Under the pieces are notes generated by a model that saw nothing but the letters and a program-made list of their open reading frames with translations, searched no databases and was not told where the DNA came from. Shown piece after piece: positions 25,891 through 32,617 of a DNA stretch of 32,617 bases; the first letter of the stretch is position 1, and every line of letters begins with the position of its first letter. Made by a program: the position numbers and the translations under genes. This DNA is from a virus. The DNA is taken from IMG/VR virus record IMGVR_UViG_3300043409_000859, positions 1 to 32,617 of that record. The stretch is one strand, 5' to 3'.

Positions 25891-25970
25891 TTCTTTTTAC
25901 CTTTCAGTTTCCGATTTCGCCGCACAATACGACGAACAAAATCACACACCCGTTGAGCCAACCGCTTCAC
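25887..25970 (-). CDS. 27-residue Arg/Lys-rich micro-protein
   Basis: A GTG-started 27-codon frame (KRLAQRVCDFVRRIVRRNRK core, ending GKKK) fits exactly between two genes: its GTG overlaps the previous stop (GTGA) and its stop overlaps the next start (ATGA). About half its residues are Arg or Lys, with a central hydrophobic stripe (VCDFV..IV), so it may be an amphipathic, membrane-binding peptide. It is far too short to be recognised by homology. The double overlap is the main support. Confidence 0.45.
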   Translation of the reverse strand: MKRLAQRVCDFVRRIVRRNRKLKGKKK

Positions 25971-26203
25971 GATTGCCCAAACACTTTTGCGAGCAACGCC
26001 TTGCCGCCAATCATTGCGCTACTCACGATGCCACTGACCACCGCCGCTTTGACCGTGATAGAGTTACGCCACGACTTCATCTCCTTCATGTCATCCACCA
26101 AGCCGTTCAGTCCGATGGCTTTGTCGCCCAGCACCGCCTGTTTGATTTCGCGCACATCGGATGCGATCTGTTCCCTTAGTCCCTGCTGCTCGTGTTCGCT
26201 CAT
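25967..26203 (-). CDS. XhlA-like cassette protein, coiled coil plus membrane helix
   Basis: A 78-residue protein: an acidic helical start with SEHEQQGLREQIASDVREIKQ, a GDKAIGLNGLV turn, a KEMKSW helix, and a C-terminal hydrophobic helix (about 49-74, ITVKAAVVSGIVSSAMIGGKALL) before GQS. Such a soluble helix plus C-terminal anchor resembles XhlA-type holin accessory proteins. It overlaps its neighbours by four bases at each end. The function is inferred from topology. Confidence 0.6.
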   Translation of the reverse strand: MSEHEQQGLREQIASDVREIKQAVLGDKAIGLNGLVDDMKEMKSWRNSITVKAAVVSGIVSSAMIGGKALLAKVFGQS

Positions 26204-26289
26204 AATTCATTATTCCCAAACGTGTCGCACCACTTGACCACGCACCCGTAAATCGTCACGCACACGACGATGATTTGCCACGTCGTCAT
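26200..26289 (-). CDS. 29-residue single-pass membrane micro-protein
   Basis: A 29-codon frame (MTTWQIIVVCVTIYGCVVKW, then a short Cys/Asp/Asn-rich tail) links the exported FnIII-like gene and the XhlA-like gene with ATGA overlaps at both ends. Residues 4-19 form one membrane helix with two cysteines. It is too short for homology-based naming; a minimal holin, antiholin or lysis regulator is plausible from position only. Confidence 0.5.
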   Translation of the reverse strand: MTTWQIIVVCVTIYGCVVKWCDTFGNNEL

Positions 26290-26729
26290 TCCCAGCCCGT
26301 TGTGATGTTTGCCACGCCCCAGAACCTCATGGCCTCTGGTGGCGCATTGGTGAACCGCTCCAACCTGACGATGTTGTTCGTCCTGTCAGTCAGCCAAATC
26401 TCCCCGATACGATTGCTCGGCCAGAGCGAGGGCGTCGGGCTTTCCGCTCCGTTCGAAACGCTCCACACGGCATAATGCAGATTGTTTGTCAGCACGAAGC
26501 GGTTAGTTGAGATGATGAAGCTGTTCGTCCAGACGCCTCGTTGTGCGCCAACCTGAACGCGATACGCTGGTGCTACGTTGTCCCATTTCAGCGACATTAA
26601 GCGCGCTGGTGCAGGTGCGAGAGTGAACAGGCTCACGGGCTGAGTAGCCACTGGCGTCAATGTGCCACGTTGAGCTAGGCACGTTGCCGCTGTGAGCAGC
26701 ACTAGAATGATGTTCCAGTTGAGTTTCAT
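26286..26729 (-). CDS. Exported protein with FnIII-like domain
   Basis: A 147-residue protein with a clear signal peptide (MKLNWNIILVLLTAATCLA, likely cleaved after residue 19). The mature part looks like a fibronectin type III domain: MSLKWDNVAPAYRVQVGA, a Trp-Thr strand, then Asn/Thr-rich strands and LHYAVWSVSNGAESP. A final segment includes NRIGEIWLTD and a Trp/Thr end. FnIII domains in phages often act in adhesion or as virion decorations. It sits at the head of the small-gene lysis cassette. Whether it is secreted or virion-borne is unclear. Confidence 0.6.
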   Translation of the reverse strand: MKLNWNIILVLLTAATCLAQRGTLTPVATQPVSLFTLAPAPARLMSLKWDNVAPAYRVQVGAQRGVWTNSFIISTNRFVLTNNLHYAVWSVSNGAESPTPSLWPSNRIGEIWLTDRTNNIVRLERFTNAPPEAMRFWGVANITTGWE

Positions 26730-27022
26730 CTATTCGCTCGCACGAAATCTCTGACAGTTGACCGATGGACACCGAGTAATTTCGCCGCCGCAGTCTGGTT
26801 GCCGTTCGCCTCTTGGAGTTTCAACGCAATCGCATCTCGCTTTAACTGCTTCATGCCGCCGCCGTTCAGGTGTAGATTGTTCACAACTCCAACTTGTTTA
26901 TTCTGACTCGGCCAGCCAGTCAATACACACAGCCGATGTCGAGCGATCTGCGCGAGATACTCAGCACGGCCAAGTTGAAACGCAGCGGCCATACCGGGAA
27001 TGGTGTCGAGGTGCGGGGTCAT
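26726..27022 (-). CDS. Fis-type helix-turn-helix protein inside the late operon
   Basis: With ATG 27022, one base after the previous stop, the product is 98 residues. The C-terminal 42 residues are a Fis/HTH_8-type motif: KLQEANGNQTAAAKLLGVHR then STVRDFVR, the classic pattern of NtrC/Fis DNA-binding tails. An internal Met57 (ATG 26854) would leave the HTH alone. The N-terminal half is helical with no receiver or ATPase domain. It overlaps the next gene (ATGA). It may regulate late transcription or bind DNA during packaging; neither is shown. Confidence 0.6.
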   Translation of the reverse strand: MTPHLDTIPGMAAAFQLGRAEYLAQIARHRLCVLTGWPSQNKQVGVVNNLHLNGGGMKQLKRDAIALKLQEANGNQTAAAKLLGVHRSTVRDFVRANR

Positions 27023-27023
27023 G

Positions 27024-28928
27024 TTACAAACGAATCATCGCGGTGTTAGTAATCAGCGTGCCGCCGCCGATGAAAGTGATATTGGGACTGTTCGTTTGAT
27101 TACACATCACAGTGCCAAGAATCGTCACCGACTGAGCAGACCCAGCCGTGATGCACTGTGCGCCCGCAGGAGCGAACAATATGCAGTCCTTGAGAATCAA
27201 TCCCGCCGCGCTGACGCTGACCGGATTGTTCGCGGTGTTCGTAGTCGTCGCCGTATCAATGTAAAGATTCTCTGCAAATGTTCTTCCGCCTTCGTGTGAA
27301 ATGCCTTTTCCGTTGCCGATTTTCGCGCGCCCGCCGTGAATAATGTTTGTGCCTGCAGCAGTTAAGAATCCTATCGCGCCGCCAGCTGTCCCGGTGGCTT
27401 CGTAGTGTTGCGCGGTAATATCCAGCGTTCCCGCTTGCCCCGATGCCAACCAAACAAATTTCCCATCAACACATGTAATTTTTTCGGAAACGATCCACGC
27501 CTCCGGTTTTCCGTTTGAAGCCAAATTGATAGTTGTCCCGCCACTAAGTTCCGTAGAAATCTTTTGCGCTGTGATGTAGAAACGCTGGTCGCCGAATAGT
27601 GCGATGGCTGGGTTAGCGATACCCTTGACTTCCTTCGCGGTAATCCACATTCGATAGTTATTTGTGTTTCCTACGGTGTAAATCGCCGCGCTGCCGCTGC
27701 TGACGATTTCATGAGCCGTCATCCAAAAGTTCTCGACGGTATCACGTGCGGGGTTTGAAGCCTGTGCGTAAAACCCGTACCCATATCCCTTAATCGTGCC
27801 GACGTTCACGGTCATTTCACCGTGGTCCCAATAAACTCCAGCGCCTGCAGATTGAAGCGTTACATCATCATCAAATTCATCCTTCCCGACATACACATTA
27901 GGACTCAGCCAGAGTGGGTCAATGATTTGACCCACATTAAATACGGTGTTGGTGCAATCCTTCACATATATCGCCGCTGTTGTATTGGCGTTTCCAACGA
28001 TGGAGTGCTTGATTGTGTCCACATCAATGCGAATGTTTGCAGCGGGATTAGTTATGTAGATAGGAGCGAAAGCGTTAAAGTTCACAAAGGGATTTGTGTC
28101 TGAAATAGCATCACCTGACTGCAATACCTGACTTCTGAAATCAATCAGCTTGATGCCTTTTACCGTGTTAGTTATCGCACCCTGTCCACGGTCGTCAAAC
28201 GGAGCAAGTGGAAGTCCCGCAGACTGTGGGATTTGATTAGAGTGCGTAAGCGTGACGCCAGTGAAATCATAGTCCACGCCATTCTTGAGCAGGTTCGTTG
28301 CTCCGACATTGAGAGCCGTGGCCGTTATGACATCACCAGAAGCAGCCGCCGTTTTCGCAGCGGACAAAGAGGAATAGTTGGTTGCGAGTCCAGAAGGTTT
28401 TGCCAACCAAACAGAGTGAGCCTGCGCATAACTCCCCGCCGCGAGGCCGGATTGGGTTGCTCCATCCGTCACTGTAGCCGCATTGCCTGCGCTCGTCGCA
28501 AAGCTAACGCTGCCATTTGTCGCAACGTAAAGCAGTTGTTGTTGTCCATCGGTTGCCGTCGTAGTCAACCCAATAAACTTCCACCAACCTCCTGGCGGCA
28601 CCTTGAAGCTGATTGTATTGCTCAATGCCGTTATTGTTGCCACCTCGTTTTGATAGTGAAAAAACAATGTGGCGTCCGAGTTTGTCACGGCGCATTGGAT
28701 ACGACCCGCAGTCGATGTTCCAAGCCGCGCCTCGCCATCAATCCAATGCGGTGTGCTGTTGGTGTAGAAATTGGCAATGACTGCCGCAACAGTGTTGTTG
28801 GTCAACACCCCACCTGTGCCGCCTGATCCACCACCACCGGGCGTCACGGTTAGCGCGCCATTTGCCGCCAAAGCAAAAGACATGGCAACCAACCACAAAT
28901 ACCGCTTGAATTGAGAATAGATTTTCAT
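27024..28928 (-). CDS. Tailspike-like beta-helix protein with signal peptide
   Basis: A 634-residue protein. The first 25 residues (basic start, YLWLVAMSFALAANGA) are a Sec-type signal; a Gly-rich hinge follows (TPGGGGSGGTGG). Residues about 180-620 are a series of short Asn/Thr/Gly-rich strands with motifs such as AAIYVKDCTNTVF, SSGSAAIYTVGN and TAQHYEATGTAGG, the look of a right-handed parallel beta-helix as in pectate-lyase-type tailspikes. No catalytic residues can be named. It is the largest surface-type gene and lies next to the head proteins. The signal peptide is the odd point. Confidence 0.6.
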   Translation of the reverse strand: MKIYSQFKRYLWLVAMSFALAANGALTVTPGGGGSGGTGGVLTNNTVAAVIANFYTNSTPHWIDGEARLGTSTAGRIQCAVTNSDATLFFHYQNEVATITALSNTISFKVPPGGWWKFIGLTTTATDGQQQLLYVATNGSVSFATSAGNAATVTDGATQSGLAAGSYAQAHSVWLAKPSGLATNYSSLSAAKTAAASGDVITATALNVGATNLLKNGVDYDFTGVTLTHSNQIPQSAGLPLAPFDDRGQGAITNTVKGIKLIDFRSQVLQSGDAISDTNPFVNFNAFAPIYITNPAANIRIDVDTIKHSIVGNANTTAAIYVKDCTNTVFNVGQIIDPLWLSPNVYVGKDEFDDDVTLQSAGAGVYWDHGEMTVNVGTIKGYGYGFYAQASNPARDTVENFWMTAHEIVSSGSAAIYTVGNTNNYRMWITAKEVKGIANPAIALFGDQRFYITAQKISTELSGGTTINLASNGKPEAWIVSEKITCVDGKFVWLASGQAGTLDITAQHYEATGTAGGAIGFLTAAGTNIIHGGRAKIGNGKGISHEGGRTFAENLYIDTATTTNTANNPVSVSAAGLILKDCILFAPAGAQCITAGSAQSVTILGTVMCNQTNSPNITFIGGGTLITNTAMIRL

Positions 28929-28933
28929 GGTCG

Positions 28934-29263
28934 TTATTGGATGATCGCCACAATAGCGCAGTCCGCAGAGCCAATCGTTTTGGTCGCTGCCGTGCTGCTG
29001 TTGCTGATGGATACCGCGTCCATGTCAACGCCGTTCAGGAAGTCGAATTGCACCGTTGAGCTTGCGCCGACGTACACCGCAGGCAATTCCGGCACTGCTC
29101 CATTAGCGGGCACGGTTGCGCTTTCAAACACTTGGATGTATTGAGCCGCACCCGTGTTAAGCACGATAATGCTCAAAAGTTTGCATGGTGACGTTGCAAT
29201 AACCCGGCTCGCAACAAGTGCGCCTCCGTCCGAGTTCGGGATTTTTCGCGCGTTGTTATTCAT
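28934..29263 (-). CDS. Small virion decoration-type protein
   Basis: A 109-residue beta-rich protein with a motif series often seen in small phage virion proteins of unknown role: LLSIIVLNTGAAQYIQVFES, then AVPELPAVYVGASSTVQFDF and STAATKTIGSADCAIVAI. It has no signal peptide and its start overlaps the previous stop (ATGA). By position it may be a head decoration or tail accessory protein. Confidence 0.55.
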   Translation of the reverse strand: MNNNARKIPNSDGGALVASRVIATSPCKLLSIIVLNTGAAQYIQVFESATVPANGAVPELPAVYVGASSTVQFDFLNGVDMDAVSISNSSTAATKTIGSADCAIVAIIQ

Positions 29264-29598
29264 ATCATCATTCCTTCGGCTTCTTGCTGCAACGCGGCAT
29301 AACCATCATCCGCGCTGGGTTCTTCCGTTTTCTCCGCAATCGGCTTTCCGTTCGCCGTCTCAACCGTCACGTACGCCTTGTCTCCCTCGATCCGTGAAAT
29401 CTTACCTTCAACAGTGTAGCTAACTACATCGCCCACTTCTGGCGTGACAAGTTGCTCACTGTCGTCGGGTTGTTGCAACGCTGCCACTGGCACGCATTGC
29501 TCATTGCTGTCCATCATGGAAAGCATCGGGTCTTGAGGCATCGGCGGCATGTCGCTGCCTTCGCTAAAGGTTTCGCCTGTCGGAAGATTCGGATTCAT
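29260..29598 (-). CDS. Hypothetical head-region protein
   Basis: A 112-residue acidic protein. The N-terminus is Met/Pro-rich and disordered (about residues 1-50); the middle has a small beta domain (VGDVVSYTVEGKISRIEGDK followed by AYVTVETANGKPI); the C-terminus is acidic. It lies directly after the capsid gene, as in other N4 gp56-type capsid operons, where a small protein of this kind is often next to the capsid. Function unknown. Confidence 0.5.
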   Translation of the reverse strand: MNPNLPTGETFSEGSDMPPMPQDPMLSMMDSNEQCVPVAALQQPDDSEQLVTPEVGDVVSYTVEGKISRIEGDKAYVTVETANGKPIAEKTEEPSADDGYAALQQEAEGMMI

Positions 29599-29625
29599 AA
29601 AGTCAAATTGTTGTTTGTTTCAGAA

Positions 29626-29653
29626 GGGTGCGACGGTGTTACCCGCCGCACCC
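29626..29653 (-). promoter_or_regulatory. Hairpin after the capsid gene (possible attenuator or processing site)
   Basis: On the minus-strand transcript GGGTGCG pairs with CGCACCC (7 bp) with additional inner pairing, 20 bases beyond the capsid stop. No run of T follows, so full termination is unlikely; partial attenuation or RNA processing could separate capsid expression from that of the genes beyond. Confidence 0.4.
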
Positions 29654-29673
29654 GTGGATTCAATCGTCACCGA

Positions 29674-30819
29674 TTAGAACGTGGACTTGGTGCGCAACTG
29701 TACGTAGTGCGGCACATCGGATGTTTCCGACGTGTGCAACGCTTTGCACCCGAAGAACGCTTTCCAACCCAACACCGTCTTGAGGTTGAGCGGATCCGCC
29801 TTGTCAGGCGTGGCGTTCACGATGAGTTTCGGACCCATCATCGAACTGCCAGCGCGTTTGTCGTTCAGTTCAACGCAACCGAACGCATCACGACCGAGAT
29901 ACCACGTCGAATAAGACGGGGTGTTCGTGCCGGTGATGGCGGTTGTGCCAAGCTGCGTTTGGTAGGTGTCACCCTCGATACTCGCGTTGTCAGACTCAAC
30001 AAACACCGCACCGTCCAGCTTGATCGTGCCGCGCTTGTACAGGTCTTTGGTGTCAACCGATTGAGCCGCGAGCAACCAAGTGGCGTCTTGGCGCAAGTCG
30101 TGCATGACTTGAGGCGGTGTGATGGCGACGTATTGGCCGCCGATGGTCGGCACGTTGGCCGCGCGCAACTGCGTTACGCATCCGAGATGCGCCGCCCGGC
30201 TGATCTTGCCTGCGCTGTTTGAAACAGTGCCAGTCACCTTGTAGGTGTCGTAATCGGTCGAGCTATCGCCGGTCGGTGTTCCCAAACCAGCAAACCGCTC
30301 AAACGGATGCAATGCGCCGTAGGTCGTGTCCGAGTTAGTCAAGCCAAGCATCAACGCCTGACGCACAATGCCGTCCAGACCGAGTGCGGCATCTTCACCC
30401 AGCGTCTTGCTGTGCAGTTTGACCATGTTCAGCAAGTCAATCGCCTGTGCGATGTCGGACATGCTGCTGATCTGGCCGCGTTGCTTGAGTTGAACGTCCA
30501 CATACCCAACGCCCACATCTGTCATGCGGGTAGGGGTCGTGCCTTCCGTCAGGGTTGTGGCTGTTCCAGCCCGGCCCGGCCCGGCAGACTCACCGGCAGT
30601 CAAGCCAAGCAAGCCGTCCGTGTTGGCCTTGCGCGCACGGAAGAAACGCACAGTGTCCCCGTGGATCGGGTAACTAGCTTTCATGCCGTATGTGGCAAGA
30701 ACGAGTTGAAACTGCAACGCCTCCAACAAATCCTTGTTGAAGAATGTTTGCAGACGATTTGCGAAGTCCGCCGGTGCTGGCGTCCCGCCTTGATTAAAGA
30801 TTGCGATTGTATTTGCCAT
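29674..30819 (-). CDS. Major capsid protein, N4 gp56 family
   Basis: A 381-residue protein with the N4 gp56 pattern: an N-terminal helix (FANRLQTFFNKDLLEAL), a Gly/Ala arm with TTLTEGTTPTR, then YVDVQLKQRGQISSMSDIAQ and a helix ending ALGLDGIVRQALMLGL; the rest is an HK97-like mix of strands, with TIGGQYVAITPP and MHDLRQD and the C-terminal GCKALHTSETSD. It forms the icosahedral shell. No cleavable prohead domain is obvious. It follows the scaffold-like gene after about 20 bases. The start ATG lies in one arm of an 8-bp inverted repeat. Confidence 0.85.
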   Translation of the reverse strand: MANTIAIFNQGGTPAPADFANRLQTFFNKDLLEALQFQLVLATYGMKASYPIHGDTVRFFRARKANTDGLLGLTAGESAGPGRAGTATTLTEGTTPTRMTDVGVGYVDVQLKQRGQISSMSDIAQAIDLLNMVKLHSKTLGEDAALGLDGIVRQALMLGLTNSDTTYGALHPFERFAGLGTPTGDSSTDYDTYKVTGTVSNSAGKISRAAHLGCVTQLRAANVPTIGGQYVAITPPQVMHDLRQDATWLLAAQSVDTKDLYKRGTIKLDGAVFVESDNASIEGDTYQTQLGTTAITGTNTPSYSTWYLGRDAFGCVELNDKRAGSSMMGPKLIVNATPDKADPLNLKTVLGWKAFFGCKALHTSETSDVPHYVQLRTKSTF

Positions 30820-30835
30820 GATATTTACATGGCAA
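30813..30835 (-). promoter_or_regulatory. 8-bp inverted repeat covering the capsid start codon
   Basis: TTGCCATG (30813-30820) and CATGGCAA (30828-30835) form a perfect 8-bp inverted repeat with a 7-base spacer; on the transcript the capsid ATG sits in the 3' arm, and the 5' arm contains AUG followed by UAA. It could hold the start codon in a hairpin. No Shine-Dalgarno is visible upstream. Confidence 0.45.
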
Positions 30836-30840
30836 GGGCA

Positions 30841-31872
30841 TTACCGAAGCGGCATCCCGGTAGCCAAGCGTTCCAATTCGTTCATTTGTTCCTCACGGGA
30901 ACGCTGTTCAAATGGAATCTCACCTGTCAACTGTGTATGTTGACTCGGTGCGCCAGGCGATACCAAGGCTTCCAACTCCTTAACCCTTGCCTCACTCTGG
31001 CTCAACTTCTTCTTCATATCCGGCACACCAGCCGCCGCAGTCTCCATCGCGGTCATGCGTGTCACCAAGTAGATGCTTCTCGGATCGCGCAGAATCCCCG
31101 GCGCATACGTTTGTATTTCGCTCAAGTTCTGTGCTACCGCCTTTTGAAACTCACTGCCGTCCTTTGCCAGTTCCGGGAAGTCCTGCGCTGCTTTCAGCGT
31201 CCATTCCTTCTTCTCCGCCTGCATCCGCTCGTTCCGCTGAACGATGTTTGCCGGTGGATTCTTCCGCAGTTCTTCCGCTGCCTTGGTCGCCTTGCGGATG
31301 TCCGTCTCTGCGTCCCTTGCGTCCTCACGCTTGGCTTCCGCTTCGTCGAACTTCCCGTCTGCATCTAGCCTGTCCGCCTCCGCTTTGAGATGATCCGCCC
31401 GCGCACTCATCTGTGCCGCGTAGCCTTCATACTTCTCAGGTGTCACCGCGTTCTCAGCCTCTGCTGCTTCGCGTTCCGCTTTCCATGCGTTGCGCTCCGC
31501 TTCAAATGCCTGACGTTCTTTGGTGAAGGATTCCTTGTCAGCGTTCAACGCTTTCCACGTTGTATCACGCCGTTGTTGATCCTTGGCGAACTTGCTGCCC
31601 TTGGCTTCTGGCTCTGTCTTGGCTTGAGTTTCTACCGTTGCATCTGTCTTTGCCACCGCTTGAACCTCGGTTTTCTCTGGTTCTGCCGTGGCTGGTGTGT
31701 CGGTTAATTGATTCAGTTGAGCCTCAGCATCACTTAATCCATCCGGTTGATCCGCGCGTTGATCTGTGTTCGCGCTGGCAGGGGTCGTGTCCGTTGCCGC
31801 CCGCTCTGTTTCCAAAGCGGTCAATGCGGTCATGGCGTCCTCGACTCCTGTTAATCCAGATATTTCAGTCAT
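30841..31872 (-). CDS. Scaffold-like protein preceding the major capsid gene
   Basis: A 343-residue, highly charged, mostly helical protein. Residues 1-90 are an acidic, Thr/Ala/Glu/Pro-rich disordered region; 95-215 is a long coiled coil rich in Glu, Lys, Ala and Arg; the C-terminus is a charged helix (QMNELERLATGMPLR), as in the capsid-binding ends of scaffold proteins. Scaffolds guide assembly of the shell and leave it. Position one gene before the capsid supports this; no protease domain is seen. Confidence 0.7.
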   Translation of the reverse strand: MTEISGLTGVEDAMTALTALETERAATDTTPASANTDQRADQPDGLSDAEAQLNQLTDTPATAEPEKTEVQAVAKTDATVETQAKTEPEAKGSKFAKDQQRRDTTWKALNADKESFTKERQAFEAERNAWKAEREAAEAENAVTPEKYEGYAAQMSARADHLKAEADRLDADGKFDEAEAKREDARDAETDIRKATKAAEELRKNPPANIVQRNERMQAEKKEWTLKAAQDFPELAKDGSEFQKAVAQNLSEIQTYAPGILRDPRSIYLVTRMTAMETAAAGVPDMKKKLSQSEARVKELEALVSPGAPSQHTQLTGEIPFEQRSREEQMNELERLATGMPLR

Positions 31873-31887
31873 GCTATTTTCTCTCTG

Positions 31888-32286
31888 TTAGGGCGAATAA
31901 AGTTCGCGCAGCAAAGCATCGCCCTTTTGCTCCTGCGCGGATGTTGCAGACTGATCGGCGTCTGCTCCCGAAATTGTTTCAAACTCGATGCGTGCCTGGC
32001 TTTCAAGCCATCCCAACGCATCGTAAAATCCTGACGTTCTGCCCGCACTGTGCGCCGTGTGCATTACATCGCCAGCACCTTGCCGCGCCATCTCGCCCGC
32101 TACGCACCGCATACGTTGCATCAAACAAATGCCAGTAGCCGATGCCATGAAGTTGATGAGAATATCCTTGTCGGCAGGCGTCCATCCGCGCGCCACGAGA
32201 ACCGGAAGCGATGGAGACGGTTTGGCTGGCTCGCCCCACAACAAGCGAACCAGCCACCGTTTCACCTTGCCCACAACACCAATCAT
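31888..32286 (-). CDS. Small head-region protein of unknown function
   Basis: A 132-residue helical protein. It has a basic amphipathic N-terminus (MIGVVGKVKRWLVRLLWG), then a pattern LVARGWTPADKDILINFMAS and a GRTSGFYDALGWLESQA helix. Similar short proteins recur beside portal, scaffold and capsid genes of environmental podoviruses; I know no function. Five bases separate it from the gene before it. Confidence 0.5.
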   Translation of the reverse strand: MIGVVGKVKRWLVRLLWGEPAKPSPSLPVLVARGWTPADKDILINFMASATGICLMQRMRCVAGEMARQGAGDVMHTAHSAGRTSGFYDALGWLESQARIEFETISGADADQSATSAQEQKGDALLRELYSP

Positions 32287-32291
32287 ACAAA

Positions 32292-32609
32292 TTACTTCTT
32301 ACGCTTAACCGGCGCAGGCTCAATCTCTTTGTTCCCCACCCCGACAACTTCCGCTTGTGGCTCAGTCGCTGCACTCTCGACCTTTACGGTCTGAGGTTTC
32401 TTGGCCCAATCCGCCAACGTCACCAAGCTCGGCAACTCCCCGGCTTGTAGTTGCTCAATGGAAAATTCCATGCCGTCGCTGCCGTGGCTCACAAATCGGG
32501 GATTGTCCCACACGACCGCAACAGTCTTGCGGTCTGCGCTCAATGTCGCGCTATGGATGAATGTTCCGCGAGGCGCGTTCTTTAGCAGCGCGTCAATGTC
32601 CACGTTCAA
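32292..32609 (-). CDS. Small hypothetical protein at the right edge (start uncertain)
   Basis: The frame is open to the window edge. A TTG at 32609 overlaps a TGA in another frame (TTGA), matching the 4-base coupling seen elsewhere; a GTG at 32603 is an alternative. With TTG it is 105 residues: a short beta-rich part (IHSATLSADRKTVAVVWD, SHGSDGMEFSIEQ) and a Lys/Pro/Glu-rich disordered C-terminus ending PVKRKK. Function unknown. The last bases before it (32606-32617) would be the end of a further upstream gene. Confidence 0.45.
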   Translation of the reverse strand: MNVDIDALLKNAPRGTFIHSATLSADRKTVAVVWDNPRFVSHGSDGMEFSIEQLQAGELPSLVTLADWAKKPQTVKVESAATEPQAEVVGVGNKEIEPAPVKRKK

Positions 32610-32617
32610 TGTCGTAA

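Noticed and set aside
29452-30222. 256-codon plus-strand frame opposite the capsid gene
   Set aside because: Antisense to the N4 gp56-family capsid gene, Arg/His-rich, no motif; a shadow frame.
30307-31368. 353-codon plus-strand frame opposite the capsid and scaffold genes
   Set aside because: It crosses two well-supported minus-strand genes, is Cys/Arg-rich with no domain pattern, and is a shadow of their codon usage.
1-32617. CRISPR array, tRNA or rRNA genes, insertion sequence, integrase
   Set aside because: No array of regular direct repeats, no cloverleaf or rRNA segment, and no transposase or recombinase motif was seen on either strand; small tRNAs could still be missed by eye.

Overview
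The window is part of a tailed-phage genome with short-tailed (podovirus-like) character. It could be a free phage, a prophage or a metagenomic contig; no integrase, attachment site or host gene is visible. The host is probably a Gram-negative bacterium, because the late operon carries a lipobox lipoprotein and several proteins with Sec-type signal peptides. The Thr/Asn-rich fibre-like proteins and the gene types recall environmental phages of Verrucomicrobiota-like hosts, but that is a weak inference.

Left arm, plus strand (190-4904): small genes transcribed rightwards, many joined by 4-bp ATGA overlaps. They are a Cys-rich micro-ORF, a coiled-coil protein, an unknown protein, a J-domain (HPD motif) coiled-coil protein, a RusA-like nuclease, a SWIM zinc-finger protein, a 36-residue ORF, a RecT annealing protein and its coiled-coil partner. 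The module ends in a strong intrinsic terminator at 4938-4973. A divergent, truncated DNA-methyltransferase-like gene runs off the left edge. This is the early/recombination region.

Right arm, minus strand (32617 down to 5070): one long late operon read right to left. It holds two small head-region proteins, a scaffold-like protein, an N4 gp56-family major capsid protein, two small head or decoration proteins, a beta-helix tailspike-like protein, a Fis-type HTH protein and an FnIII-like exported protein. A compressed lysis/membrane cassette follows, containing two tiny genes of 29 and 27 codons. Then come a fibre-like repeat protein, a head-tail connector/tail-tube-like protein, a large tail protein, two paralogous putative ejection proteins flanking a fibre-like protein and a cupin, an alpha-helical protein, and finally a 3922-residue polyvalent protein. 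That giant combines Gly/Ala-rich membrane-like segments, an N6-adenine methyltransferase, an SF2/SNF2-type helicase and a large C-terminal domain. Its place after the ejection-type genes suggests it is packaged and injected with the DNA to protect or process the incoming genome. Terminase and portal are presumably off the right edge; replication polymerase and a recognisable endolysin are not in the window.

Most noteworthy are the giant polyvalent ejection-type protein, the set of virion-type proteins with signal peptides, the overlapping micro-gene lysis cassette, the paralogous ejection proteins, and the phage J-domain protein. Function calls come from reading motifs by eye; no database search was run.
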